Origin: Maricaulis sp963975345
GTDB lineage: Bacteria > Pseudomonadota > Alphaproteobacteria > Caulobacterales > Maricaulaceae
Assembly (NCBI RefSeq): GCF_963975345.1
Contig: NZ_CAXBGE010000012.1
Span: 62,001 to 126,000, forward strand
Direction: 5' to 3'
Length of the DNA stretch: 64,000 nt
Part shown: piece by piece, positions 9,089-17,291 of the stretch
How the letters are laid out: each line of letters opens with the position of its first letter
Position numbering within the stretch: position 1 is the stretch's first letter
The notes under the pieces: model-generated
Databases searched by the model: none
Seen by the model: only the letters and a program-made list of their open reading frames with translations
What the model was told of the DNA's origin: nothing
Made by a program: the position numbers and the translations under genes

Positions 9089-9757
9089 TCAAGGGTACAA
9101 CCGATTGACCGTCCAAGGCGAGGTTAAATCTGCCCTTTTAAACATCAACCGGTCATGCAGCCGAAATGGGCGGTCGCGCCAAAACTCGATCGCCGTCGGT
9201 CGCAAACGAAAGCCGGACCAGTGCGGCGGCCTTGGCACTTCGCCGAGACCAAAGCGCGCCGCTTCGCGCGCCACGGCCTTCTCCAGCGCAAAGCGGCTTT
9301 CGAGCGGTTGCGACTGGGTCGAGGCCCAGGCGCCGATCCGGCTGTCGCGAGCTCGCGACGCGAAATAGGCGTCGGCCTCGGCCGCATCGACCGGCTCGAC
9401 TGCGCCGCGCACCCGCACCTGACGCCGCAGCGATTTCCAGTGAAAACACAGGGCGGCGCCGGGATTGAGTGTCAATTGGCGGCCCTTGGCGCTCCCCAGA
9501 TTGGTGTAGAAGACAAACCCGCCGCGATCGACGTCCTTCAAAAGCACCATGCGCAGATCGGGGAAGCCCTCTGCATCGACTGTCGCCAAGGCCATCGCAT
9601 TGGGATCATTCGGTTCTTTCTTCTTTGCGTCGGCAAGCCATTCGGCGAACAATTCCAACGGCTCGTCGCGATCAAAGATCTCGACCGAATTGGCCTCATT
9701 GGTCCGGGCATAGGCCGCCGCATCTGGACTGGGCGGAATCAGGTTTTTGTCACTCAT
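9089..9757 (-). CDS. pdxH: Pyridoxamine 5'-phosphate oxidase
   Basis: FMN-dependent oxidase (222 aa) that converts pyridoxine or pyridoxamine 5'-phosphate to pyridoxal 5'-phosphate in vitamin B6 synthesis and salvage. Signature stretches include PNAMALATVDAEGFPDLRMV, the FMN-contacting VLLKDVDRGGFVFYTN and KGRQL, and the C-terminal PHWSGFRLRPTAIEFW plus RLHDR. ATG 9757 is chosen because GGAGA lies 8 nt upstream; the TTG one codon earlier is not needed. Divergent from the J-domain gene across a 150-nt gap that holds a degenerate copy of the local intergenic repeat. Confidence 0.97.
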   Translation of the reverse strand: MSDKNLIPPSPDAAAYARTNEANSVEIFDRDEPLELFAEWLADAKKKEPNDPNAMALATVDAEGFPDLRMVLLKDVDRGGFVFYTNLGSAKGRQLTLNPGAALCFHWKSLRRQVRVRGAVEPVDAAEADAYFASRARDSRIGAWASTQSQPLESRFALEKAVAREAARFGLGEVPRPPHWSGFRLRPTAIEFWRDRPFRLHDRLMFKRADLTSPWTVNRLYP

Positions 9758-9790
9758 CAATCGATCTCCGGCGGCACCTCACTGTCCTAG

Positions 9791-9821
9791 TGCATTTTCC
9801 ACAGCGGGGGGAACCGGTTTT
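9791..9821 (-). repeat. Degenerate inverted copy of the GAACCGGTTTT intergenic repeat
   Basis: The plus strand reads GCATTTTCC, a divergent middle and GGGGAACCGGTTTTG. This matches the reverse complement of the two identical copies at 14049-14079 and 14110-14140 at both ends. It lies in the pdxH/J-domain gap. Elements ending in GAACCGGTTTT-like sequence are widespread between genes in Alphaproteobacteria. Confidence 0.5.
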
Positions 9822-9908
9822 GTGGTGCGACATCGGGATGCAGGACGGGATGAAGCTGTTGCGGGTCGCGTCAACCTTTCAGGAATCTTCTTGCGTTATC
9901 GATGCAGG

Positions 9909-10415
9909 ATGACATCGCGTGTTTTGACAGTAGTTGCGGCCTATGCCGCGTTCGGTCTGGAGCCGGGCGCCGGGCTGATCGCGGCCAAGCGTGCCTTCCG
10001 CGAGCGGGTCAAAACCCTGCATCCAGACACGACCGAACCGACGCCTGAAGCCCTGTCCAGACTGGCCGCCATTGTCGATGCGATCCGCTTTCTCGAGAAG
10101 ACCCTGCCAGCCTGCATGGAAATCGGAATCAGCGCCCACCAGGCCCGGCAAGGCCTGACCCGATCACTGCGCTCAGGCGATCGGGCGATCATCGTGCGCA
10201 TTCCGCCGGGCGTAACCGATGGTGCCTGCCTACAGGCTGTCGGCGAGCCCGACACGACCGTTCAGGTCCGCGTTCTGGCGGCGACAAATGAGCCCGGCAA
10301 GCCACCGGCCGCGCCCGATTTCGAACCATTGGACGATTTCGTCGAAGCGTTTTCACGGCCTTCGGCCAATGCCCGTTTCGCACGCTGGATCCGCAAGGCA
10401 CAGTCCGCCGCGTGA
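9909..10415 (+). CDS. J-domain (DnaJ-like) protein
   Basis: 168-residue cytoplasmic protein. The N-terminus is a divergent J domain: helix II (GLIAAKRAFRERVK), the obligatory HPD tripeptide in TLHPDTTEP, and helix III. It would stimulate an Hsp70 ATPase. The rest (IIVRIPPGVTDGACLQAVGEPDTTVQVRVLA) resembles the client-binding beta domain of DnaJ/CbpA proteins, but there is no zinc finger and no G/F linker. ATG 9909 is the first start that gives only J-domain sequence; the frame is open further upstream through noncoding-looking sequence. It sits between pdxH and aroC. Confidence 0.82.
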   Translation: MTSRVLTVVAAYAAFGLEPGAGLIAAKRAFRERVKTLHPDTTEPTPEALSRLAAIVDAIRFLEKTLPACMEIGISAHQARQGLTRSLRSGDRAIIVRIPPGVTDGACLQAVGEPDTTVQVRVLAATNEPGKPPAAPDFEPLDDFVEAFSRPSANARFARWIRKAQSAA

Positions 10416-10462
10416 CGCCGGGCCATTCGCCGACTATGGTCTGAAAAAAGCGCGGACCGACC

Positions 10463-11554
10463 ATGTCACACAATACTTTCGGGCATTTGTTCAGAGTCAC
10501 GACCTGGGGCGAGAGCCATGGGCCGGCGATTGGCGCCGTCATTGATGGCTGTCCGGCAGGCATCCCGCTGAGCGAAGCCGATCTGCAGCCTTGGCTCGAC
10601 CTGCGCCGGCCTGGCACGTCACGCCACGTCACCCCGCGCCAGGAGCTCGACCAGGTCCGCATCCTCTCCGGCACGTTCAGCGATGATCGCACCGATGGTC
10701 CCGTTACCACGGGCACGCCGATCAATCTGATGATTGAAAACCAGGATGCCCGTTCGAAAGATTATGGCGATATCCGCGATAAATGGCGGCCTGGCCATGC
10801 CGATTATGTCTATGACATGAAATACGGCATTCGCGATTATCAAGGCGGCGGACGGTCCTCGGCACGTGAAACGGCCTCGCGCGTCGCCGCTGGCGGCATT
10901 GCGCGCAAGGTGCTCGGCGACGGCATCTCCATTCGCGCCGCGCTGGTTCAGGTCGGCGCACGCAAGATCGACCGGGCGCGCTGGGATTGGGATGCTGTCA
11001 GCAATAACCCCTTCTTCTGCCCTGATGCCGCGACGGCCGAAATTTGGGCCGCCGACATGGATTCCCTGCGCGCCGACGGTTCGTCGACCGGCGCGATTGT
11101 CGAAGTCGTTGTCTCCGGCCTGCCGGCCGGCTGGGGCGCACCGGTCTACGCCAAGCTGGACAGTGAGATGGCGGCGGCGATGATGACGATCAATGCGGTC
11201 AAGGGTGTCGAGATCGGGGCCGGTTTCGGCGCCGCTGCGATGCGCGGCGAAGACGCAGCCGACGAAATGCGGATGGGCGAGGACGGTCCGGTCTTTCTGT
11301 CCAACCATAATGGCGGCGTTCTCGGTGGCATCTCGACCGGACAGGATCTGGTGATCCGCTTCGCGGTCAAACCAACCTCCTCGATCCGGATCGAGCGGCG
11401 CACGCTTGATCGCGATTTTGCCGAGACCACGATCGAGACGCGCGGCCGTCATGACCCCTGCGTCGGGATCCGCGCCGTGCCGGTTGGCGAAGCGATGGCG
11501 GCGATCATATTGGCCGATCAAAAGCTGCGCCATGCCGGGCAATCCGCCTTCTGA
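10463..11554 (+). CDS. aroC: Chorismate synthase
   Basis: Last enzyme of the shikimate pathway (363 aa): removes phosphate from 5-enolpyruvylshikimate-3-phosphate to give chorismate, with reduced FMN as cofactor. The family signatures are intact: GESHGPAIGAVIDGCPAG at the N-terminus, RPGTSRHVTPRQE, GGGRSSARETASRVAAG, and the late GGVLGGISTGQDLV. Length and start agree with the family. It follows the J-domain gene at 47 nt in the same direction. Confidence 0.98.
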   Translation: MSHNTFGHLFRVTTWGESHGPAIGAVIDGCPAGIPLSEADLQPWLDLRRPGTSRHVTPRQELDQVRILSGTFSDDRTDGPVTTGTPINLMIENQDARSKDYGDIRDKWRPGHADYVYDMKYGIRDYQGGGRSSARETASRVAAGGIARKVLGDGISIRAALVQVGARKIDRARWDWDAVSNNPFFCPDAATAEIWAADMDSLRADGSSTGAIVEVVVSGLPAGWGAPVYAKLDSEMAAAMMTINAVKGVEIGAGFGAAAMRGEDAADEMRMGEDGPVFLSNHNGGVLGGISTGQDLVIRFAVKPTSSIRIERRTLDRDFAETTIETRGRHDPCVGIRAVPVGEAMAAIILADQKLRHAGQSAF

Positions 11555-11574
11555 GCCAGAAACATGAAGGGCGT

Positions 11575-11592
11575 GTTCATCCCCGGCTCATC
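11575..11592 (+). promoter_or_regulatory. Shared upstream motif GTTCATCCCCGGCTCATC
   Basis: Lies 70 nt before the first glycine-zipper gene. A copy with one difference stands at 13174-13191, 65 nt before the second glycine-zipper gene. The motif holds two TCATC steps 11 nt apart, one helical turn, as expected for a dimeric activator site. The regulator is unknown. Confidence 0.5.
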
Positions 11593-11662
11593 AAGTTTTG
11601 GTTAACCTTGTTCAGAATGGCGCGGGGATTCCGTGCTCGCCGTCCTGAAGGAGCCCGCCCAG

Positions 11663-13087
11663 ATGACCAAACTCACCTTGCTCACCGCCACAGCCGCCGC
11701 ACTCATCCTGCTGCCTGGACTGGTTTTCACGGAGGCCGCCGATGCGCAGCGCCGTCACGAAGGCAATGGGTCGGGGCGAGCCGGCGCCTCAGACTCTCAT
11801 GATCGCGGACGAGCAGAACCGCGCGGCGACAGACCATCCCGCACCGACCATCAACGCGGCCAGCGACAAGCCACCCCGCCACCGCAACGCCGCGATAGTA
11901 GTAGTAATAGCCCCCCCCGCCCCCAACGATCCGCCTCCCGTGGCGACCTGTCGCAAAATCACGGCGCTCCGAGCGCCGGGCGCGGGAATCCAGGTCGCGG
12001 TCACGGCGCGCCGGTCATGAACCCCGTCAATCCGCGCCTTCAGCCGGCTCCGACCCAGGGCAGTGGTCGCCGCGCTGGCCTTGGCGGCCATCAGCCGGGC
12101 CCGGCAATAGATCACGGCACACGAACTGGCCCCAGCCGGCCCGATTCACATCCCGGCACGCGTGGTGGCAACAACCCGCGCGATGCGCGATTTGGATCCG
12201 GCCGCCGCGATTCACATACCGGGTCAGGTGGTGGCTATAATCCGCGCGGTGCGAGGTCGGGCACAGACCGGCGAGATTCACATCCAGGAACGGCTGGCGG
12301 CTATAACCCGCGTGGCCCGAGGGTCGGGCACGATCGCCGCGACTCCCATCCCGGCACGGCGGGTGGATACAATCCGCGTGGCCCGAGGGTCGGGCATGAT
12401 CGCCGCGATTCACATCCCGGCACGGCGGGTGGATACAATCCGCGCGCGCATCGCCCCGGCAATTATCGCAATGATCACCGCCGCCAGGAATTCGCCCAAC
12501 GGCGCCGGTCATTTTACCACACCGATCATCGCCGCGATGTTCGCTGGCTCCACCACATGAATGTGGGTTGGAGCAGCTCGCCCTATTATGGCCATTACGG
12601 TCCCTCGACGCGGTGGCGGTATAATTCCCGTTATTATGACTCTGGCTATAACAACCGGCAATTTGCCTATTACGATCAGGCCTGCCGCTATGACCGCAAT
12701 GGCAATGGCACGGCTGTCGGGGCGATTCTTGGCGCGATCATTGGCGGTGCGGCGGCGGATGGCGACAATGTCGGCACCGGCGTCCTGCTCGGCGCTGGCT
12801 TTGGAGCCCTGCTGGGCAACGCCGTCAGCCAGCTCGATGACTGCGACAAGGTCCAATACCAGTACGCAATGAATTACGCCTTCGAAAACGGGCAACCCTA
12901 TTACTGGGGCAATCCCTATTCCGGCGTTCGCGGCAGCATCACGATCCGCGAGAGCTATGCTTCTGGCAACACCCAGTGCCGCTGGGGCGATGCGGAGATC
13001 TACATGCCGGACGGGACGTATAATTACGACCGTGTCCGCATGTGCCGCGATGCCTATGGCGACTGGGAAGTGGCCCGCCAGCAATAA
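11663..13087 (+). CDS. Secreted Arg/Gly/His-rich repeat protein with C-terminal glycine zipper
   Basis: 474 residues from ATG 11663, which has AAGGAG 9 nt upstream. A signal peptide (about 28 residues, ending in TEAADAQ) precedes roughly 290 residues of disordered, R/G/P/D/H-rich sequence, including five tandem 22-residue units with core RRDSHPGTAGGYNPRG. A W/Y/H-rich linker follows. The C-terminal part has a glycine zipper (GTAVGAILGAIIGGAAADG...GVLLGAGFGALLGNAV) and a four-cysteine tail domain (CDKVQYQY..., CRWGDAEIYMPDG, VRMCRDAYG). Glycine zippers insert in or associate with membranes, so an outer-membrane or surface role is likely. The next gene encodes a shorter protein of the same design. 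Confidence 0.85.
   Translation: MTKLTLLTATAAALILLPGLVFTEAADAQRRHEGNGSGRAGASDSHDRGRAEPRGDRPSRTDHQRGQRQATPPPQRRDSSSNSPPRPQRSASRGDLSQNHGAPSAGRGNPGRGHGAPVMNPVNPRLQPAPTQGSGRRAGLGGHQPGPAIDHGTRTGPSRPDSHPGTRGGNNPRDARFGSGRRDSHTGSGGGYNPRGARSGTDRRDSHPGTAGGYNPRGPRVGHDRRDSHPGTAGGYNPRGPRVGHDRRDSHPGTAGGYNPRAHRPGNYRNDHRRQEFAQRRRSFYHTDHRRDVRWLHHMNVGWSSSPYYGHYGPSTRWRYNSRYYDSGYNNRQFAYYDQACRYDRNGNGTAVGAILGAIIGGAAADGDNVGTGVLLGAGFGALLGNAVSQLDDCDKVQYQYAMNYAFENGQPYYWGNPYSGVRGSITIRESYASGNTQCRWGDAEIYMPDGTYNYDRVRMCRDAYGDWEVARQQ
12143..12455 (+). repeat. 66-bp tandem repeat inside the glycine-zipper gene
   Basis: Five in-frame units begin at 12143, 12209, 12275, 12341 and 12407, each exactly 66 bp apart and starting GAYTCNCAT. 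Units 3-5 are nearly identical at the DNA level and units 1-2 are older. Each encodes 22 residues, so copy-number change would keep the frame. Confidence 0.9.
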
Positions 13088-13106
13088 GACAGACCATTGC
13101 AATCGG

Positions 13107-13134
13107 GGGTCGGGCCCATCGCCCGGCCCTTTTT
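13107..13134 (+). terminator. Rho-independent terminator after the first glycine-zipper gene
   Basis: GGGTCGGGC, loop, GCCCGGCCC and TTTTT, a nine-pair stem with one G-U pair, 20 nt after the stop codon. Confidence 0.85.
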
Positions 13135-13173
13135 AGTAATCGCGGCACCGCAATTGCAGCCGAGGAAATTAAC

Positions 13174-13191
13174 GTTCATCCCAGGCTCATC
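13174..13191 (+). promoter_or_regulatory. Second copy of the shared motif GTTCATCCCAGGCTCATC
   Basis: 17 of 18 bases equal the copy at 11575-11592, at nearly the same distance from the start codon of a related gene. This supports joint control of the two glycine-zipper genes. Confidence 0.5.
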
Positions 13192-13256
13192 GGCCCGGTT
13201 TTATGGTATGGGTGAAAGTCGGGCCAGAGATGGCCTGCCCACGCCAGGAGAGTGAC

Positions 13257-13964
13257 ATGAAACTGCTGACAACCGCCCTGCTCGCCGCCACAGCCTTCGC
13301 TGTCGTGGCACCCGCCGCCTCCGCCCAGTCGCAGGCATACGGCAATTGCCAATCTGATCGCCAGGGCCGCCAGGTCGCCGGCGCCATCATCGGCGGCATT
13401 CTCGGCGCGGTGATCGGCAATGAGATCGCCGATGATTCCAATAACCGACCGAACTATCGCCGCGGCGGCCGCGGCCACCATGATAACTATCGCGGCCGGA
13501 ATTACCGCAATGACCGCGGCAATGCCGAGGAAGTCGGCACGATCGCCGGTGCTGGTGTTGGCGCCCTGATCGGTGCCGGTATCGCCGGCGGTGATGGTTG
13601 CGACAATCGCCGCGCCACCCGCACCTATGGCGATTACGAGGCCTATCCCGGCAAGCCCGGCTATGCCGACAATTCCTATCAGGACCAGGGCTATCGTGGC
13701 TATCCAACGCAAGCCTATCGCGATGACGGCAGTGATTATGGCTATATCGACGGCTCGAACTCGCGCTCATCCACCCAATTGCTGGGCGGGGCGCAGGCCG
13801 ATCCCTACGCGCGCACCTATAATGCTGGTGCGCAGCAGGACTCGAATTGCCAGTGGACCTCAACCCGCCGGATGGACGAATACGGCCAACCGATCGTCGA
13901 CCAAGTCTATATGTGCCAAGGCAATGACAATATCTGGCGCCCTTACGACACCTACACGCAGTAA
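13257..13964 (+). CDS. Secreted glycine-zipper protein
   Basis: 235 residues from ATG 13257 (CAGGAGAG upstream; the longer frame lacks a ribosome site). Signal peptide MKLLTTALLAATAFAVVAPAASA, then a first glycine zipper (GAIIGGILGAVIGNEIAD), a short RG-rich loop, a second zipper (GTIAGAGVGALIGAGIAGG), a tyrosine-rich stretch with YRGYP-like pieces, and a C-terminal NCQWTSTRRMDEYGQPIVDQVYMC segment pieced from conserved blocks that parallel the cysteine tail of the preceding protein. Likely an outer-membrane-associated or periplasmic structural protein. Own terminated unit with its own upstream motif. Confidence 0.85.
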   Translation: MKLLTTALLAATAFAVVAPAASAQSQAYGNCQSDRQGRQVAGAIIGGILGAVIGNEIADDSNNRPNYRRGGRGHHDNYRGRNYRNDRGNAEEVGTIAGAGVGALIGAGIAGGDGCDNRRATRTYGDYEAYPGKPGYADNSYQDQGYRGYPTQAYRDDGSDYGYIDGSNSRSSTQLLGGAQADPYARTYNAGAQQDSNCQWTSTRRMDEYGQPIVDQVYMCQGNDNIWRPYDTYTQ

Positions 13965-14048
13965 TTTCCGGGCGTGATCGCCAAAGCCGTTTCATCGACT
14001 TCAATCTCGGTGGGACGGCTTTGGCGTGCCGGCACATTTGTGTACCGA

Positions 14049-14079
14049 AAAACCGGTTCCCACTTTTGCTGGAAATGCT
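14049..14079 (+). repeat. Intergenic repeat, copy 1 (31 bp)
   Basis: AAAACCGGTTCCC followed by ACTTTTGCTGGAAATGCT; identical to the copy at 14110-14140, same orientation, 61 bp apart. Lies between converging genes. Confidence 0.85.
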
Positions 14080-14109
14080 GGGTTCTCGATGGTCGCATTT
14101 CCGAACCGC

Positions 14110-14140
14110 AAAACCGGTTCCCACTTTTGCTGGAAATGCT
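14110..14140 (+). repeat. Intergenic repeat, copy 2 (31 bp)
   Basis: Identical to 14049-14079. The copy ends exactly at the base before the tlyA stop codon (14141). A diverged inverted copy is at 9791-9821. Confidence 0.85.
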
Positions 14141-14881
14141 TCAGCAATTCGATTCGACATTGCGGCGGGCGGTGATTAGGTACTCCTGATTGCCGTCCCC
14201 GCCTTTGACCGGACTTTCCATGACATCGCGCACTGAGAAGCTCTCAAGACCGTCAAGAACGGCGCGGACCTCAGCGACGGCGCGCGCCCGCTCCTTCCCG
14301 TTCTTCACCAGTCCGCCACGGCCAATTGAAGCCCTGCCGACCTCGAATTGGGGCTTTATCAGCGCGATCAAATCCGCTTGGTTCGCCGCCAGGGACATCG
14401 GATTGGGGATCACTTTCAGCAAGGAAATGAAGCTGGCATCGCAAACGATCAGCGATGGCGCCGGCGTGCAATCCGACGCGGTCAATGATCGCGCATCGAC
14501 CCCTTCCATCGAGACGACTCGCGAGTTAGCCCGCAAGCTCGGGTGAAGCTGGTCGCGGCCGACATCGACGGCATACACACGCGCCGCGCCGCCTTCGAGC
14601 AGGACCTGGGTGAAACCACCGGTCGATGATCCGACATCCAGACAAATACGGCCTGCCGGATCGATCCCGAACGCCTCCAGTCCGGCCAGCAATTTAAGCG
14701 CCGCCCGCGACACATAAGGGTGAGCCGGCTGGGCGCTCACCACGGCTCCTTCGGCGATTTTCTGCGAGGCTTTGATCACGACCACCCCATCGACAGTGAC
14801 CGTGCCGGCCGCGATCGCCTCCTGCGCCTTGGCGCGAGTCTCGATCAGCCCGTGCTGCACCAGATAGAGATCGGCCCGCAT
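14141..14881 (-). CDS. tlyA: TlyA-family rRNA (cytidine-2'-O)-methyltransferase
   Basis: 246 residues from ATG 14881, which overlaps the stop of the GNAT gene (TGATG); a longer frame is only the end of that gene. An N-terminal S4 RNA-binding domain (RADLYLVQHGLIETRAKAQEAI, residues 1-60) is followed by a Rossmann methyltransferase domain with the SAM motif LDVGSSTGGFTQVLLE and VYAVDVGRDQLH, then SFISLLKV and LIKPQFEVGR. TlyA proteins methylate 16S and 23S rRNA 2'-hydroxyls; older annotations call them hemolysins. Confidence 0.92.
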   Translation of the reverse strand: MRADLYLVQHGLIETRAKAQEAIAAGTVTVDGVVVIKASQKIAEGAVVSAQPAHPYVSRAALKLLAGLEAFGIDPAGRICLDVGSSTGGFTQVLLEGGAARVYAVDVGRDQLHPSLRANSRVVSMEGVDARSLTASDCTPAPSLIVCDASFISLLKVIPNPMSLAANQADLIALIKPQFEVGRASIGRGGLVKNGKERARAVAEVRAVLDGLESFSVRDVMESPVKGGDGNQEYLITARRNVESNC

Positions 14882-15327
14882 CACAACACGACCCGGTAAC
14901 GGCATTTTTGCAAAATGCCATGCTCATGCATCACATGACCGACCGGGATATCGACGGTATCGACATGGGCGCCACCGATCTTCTCGCACACGCGTCGCGA
15001 GGCGAAATTTTCCGGATTGCAGGTGATCCAGACCTCTTCATAACCCAGCTCGCGCATCACGTTCAGCGCCAACCGGCAGGCGGCGGTGACATGGCCGCGC
15101 CCGCGAAACGCCGGGTAGACCTCATAACCGATCTGGCCAAAATACCGTTTCAGATCATCGCTGTCGCCGAGACGGAGTCGGACTTCGCCAACCGCCCTTC
15201 CGGCTATATCAATCTTGTAGCTCAAAATTGGAACATGGGTCGGAGCTTGCGGCTCGACATATTCGCCCAGCCGAATCGTGACCCCGCCGCCGCTCATTTC
15301 TTCCGGCGGCATCGCCATCCGGTCCAT
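14881..15327 (-). CDS. GNAT-family N-acetyltransferase
   Basis: 148 residues if the ATG at 15327 is used, which has AGGG about 9 nt upstream; a GTG three codons earlier is the alternative. The acetyl-CoA binding motif A is visible as GYEVYPAFRGRGHVTAACRLAL, with the R/Q-G-x-G-x pattern replaced by RGRGH. The N-terminal strand VGEVRLRLG and the later ENFASRRVCEKIGG complete a RimJ/RimL-like GNAT fold. Substrate unknown. Coupled to tlyA downstream by a one-base overlap and 23 nt after dxs. Confidence 0.85.
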   Translation of the reverse strand: MDRMAMPPEEMSGGGVTIRLGEYVEPQAPTHVPILSYKIDIAGRAVGEVRLRLGDSDDLKRYFGQIGYEVYPAFRGRGHVTAACRLALNVMRELGYEEVWITCNPENFASRRVCEKIGGAHVDTVDIPVGHVMHEHGILQKCRYRVVL

Positions 15328-15350
15328 GCGCTTCACCCTGCCTACCCGGC

Positions 15351-17276
15351 CTATTCAGCCAGCATTGGAGCGACCACGAGCTTGGCCACATCCTGGCTGC
15401 GGCCGAGTGCCTCCAGCGCGGTGGCGGCAATGTGGCGGGCATTGAGCCCGGCCGTGTCATACATTTTGAACGGCGCATCATGGTCCTGGAACACATCCGG
15501 CAGGGTCATGGTGCGGATCTTCAGCCCGTTATCGAGTGCCCCGCGTTCAGCGAGCAACTGCAGCACAAACGCGCCGAAGCCGCCGCGTGCGCCCTCCTCG
15601 ACCGTCACCAACACTTCATGCTCGCGCGCCAGGCGCAGGATCAGATCTTCATCGAGCGGTTTGGCAAAGCGGGCGTCAGCGACCGTGGTCGAATAACCCT
15701 GGGCGCCCAGCGCATCGGCGGCCTTGAGCGCTTCCTCCAGCCGGGTGCCCAGCGATAGAAGGGCAATACGGCTACCCTCGCGAACGATACGGCCCTTGCC
15801 GATTTCGAGCGGCTCGATCAGCGCCGGCATGTCGATGCCGAGACCATTGCCGCGCGGATAGCGGAAGGCAGACGGGCCATCATCAATCTGCGCCGAGGTG
15901 GCGACCATGCGTGCCAGTTCAACTTCGTCGGCGGCAGCCATCAACACCATGCCCGGCAAGGCACCGAGATAACCGACATCAAACGCGCCGGCATGGGTCG
16001 CGCCATCAGCGCCAACCAAACCGGCCCGGTCGATTGCGAAACGCACGGCCAAGCCTTGGATCGCCACATCATGGACGACCTGGTCATAGCCACGTTGCAG
16101 GAAGGTGGAATAGATCGCGGCAAAAGGTTTCATCCCGTCCGCAGCCAGCCCAGCCGCGAAGGTGACCGCGTGCTGTTCGGCAATACCGACATCGAAACAA
16201 CGGTCAGGAAAGCGTTCGGCAAACAGGTCCAGCCCGGTTCCGGCCGGCATGGCAGCGGTAATGCCGACAATGCGGTCATCGGCTTCCGCTTCGCGGATCA
16301 ATTGCTGGGCAAATACCTTGGTGTAGGAGGGCGGGCCGCTGGCGGCCTTTTGTTGCTCGCCGGTGACGACATTGAATTTGGCGACGCCATGATATTTGTC
16401 GTCGGCGGCCTCGGCGGGGGCATAGCCCTTGCCCTTCTGGGTCACGACATGAATCAGCACCGGGCCGTCATCGCCGTCGCGGACATTGCGCAGAACCTGC
16501 ACCAGCTGGTTGAGATCATGGCCGTCAATCGGGCCGACATAGCGAAAGCCCATTTCTTCAAACAGGGTTCCGCCCATCGCCATGCCGCGCATGTATTCCT
16601 CGGCCTTGCGCGCCGGACCCTCGACACCGATCGCCTTGGCGACGCCCTTGCCGATCTTGCGCAGCGAGCGATAGCTTTTCGAAGATACCAGCCGGGCGAA
16701 ATAATGGCTCATCGCGCCGACCGGCGGTGCGATCGACATGTCGTTATCGTTGAGAATAACGATCAGGCGCTTGTCGAGCCCGCCGGCATTATTCATCGCC
16801 TCATAGGCCATGCCCGCCGACATCGCGCCGTCGCCGATCACGGCGATGACATTATTGGCCTCGTTCTTCAAATCGCGTGAAGCGGCAAAGCCGAGCGCCG
16901 CTGAGATCGAAGTTGAGGCATGTGCGGCACCAAACGGGTCGTATTCGCTTTCCGAGCGCTTGGTGAAGCCGGACAGGCCCTGCCCCTGGCGCAGCGTGCG
17001 AATCCGGTCACGGCGGCCGGTCAGGATTTTATGCGGATAGCATTGATGCCCGACATCCCAGATCAGGATATCCTTCGGCGTTTCAAACACATGGTGCAAT
17101 GCCGTCGTCAATTCGACCACGCCCAGCCCGGCACCCAGATGCCCACCGGTCACAGAAACCGCATTGATCGTCTCGGCACGCAATTCGCTGGCGACCCGTT
17201 TGAGGGTCTCGAGATCGAGATTCTTCAGATCGGCAGGCGTCGCGATACGATCAAGATTGGGTGTGCTGTTGGGCAT
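15351..17276 (-). CDS. dxs: 1-deoxy-D-xylulose-5-phosphate synthase
   Basis: First enzyme of the MEP isoprenoid pathway (641 aa, full length): thiamine diphosphate-dependent condensation of pyruvate and glyceraldehyde 3-phosphate. Seen: GHLGAGLGVVELTTALHHVF and DVGHQCYPHKILTGR in domain I, the thiamine diphosphate motif GDGAMSAGMAYEAMNNAG, and the pyrimidine-domain RFAIDRAGLVGADGATHAG with EQHAVTFAAGLA carrying the catalytic glutamate. It follows ispA by 15 nt in the same direction, so supply of precursor and prenyl chain elongation are co-expressed. Confidence 0.98.
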   Translation of the reverse strand: MPNSTPNLDRIATPADLKNLDLETLKRVASELRAETINAVSVTGGHLGAGLGVVELTTALHHVFETPKDILIWDVGHQCYPHKILTGRRDRIRTLRQGQGLSGFTKRSESEYDPFGAAHASTSISAALGFAASRDLKNEANNVIAVIGDGAMSAGMAYEAMNNAGGLDKRLIVILNDNDMSIAPPVGAMSHYFARLVSSKSYRSLRKIGKGVAKAIGVEGPARKAEEYMRGMAMGGTLFEEMGFRYVGPIDGHDLNQLVQVLRNVRDGDDGPVLIHVVTQKGKGYAPAEAADDKYHGVAKFNVVTGEQQKAASGPPSYTKVFAQQLIREAEADDRIVGITAAMPAGTGLDLFAERFPDRCFDVGIAEQHAVTFAAGLAADGMKPFAAIYSTFLQRGYDQVVHDVAIQGLAVRFAIDRAGLVGADGATHAGAFDVGYLGALPGMVLMAAADEVELARMVATSAQIDDGPSAFRYPRGNGLGIDMPALIEPLEIGKGRIVREGSRIALLSLGTRLEEALKAADALGAQGYSTTVADARFAKPLDEDLILRLAREHEVLVTVEEGARGGFGAFVLQLLAERGALDNGLKIRTMTLPDVFQDHDAPFKMYDTAGLNARHIAATALEALGRSQDVAKLVVAPMLAE

Positions 17277-17291
17277 TCGATTACTGGCCTT

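Noticed and set aside
12027..12512. 161-codon minus-strand frame with repeats
   Set aside because: Mirror of the 66-bp repeats of the glycine-zipper gene; no start signal.
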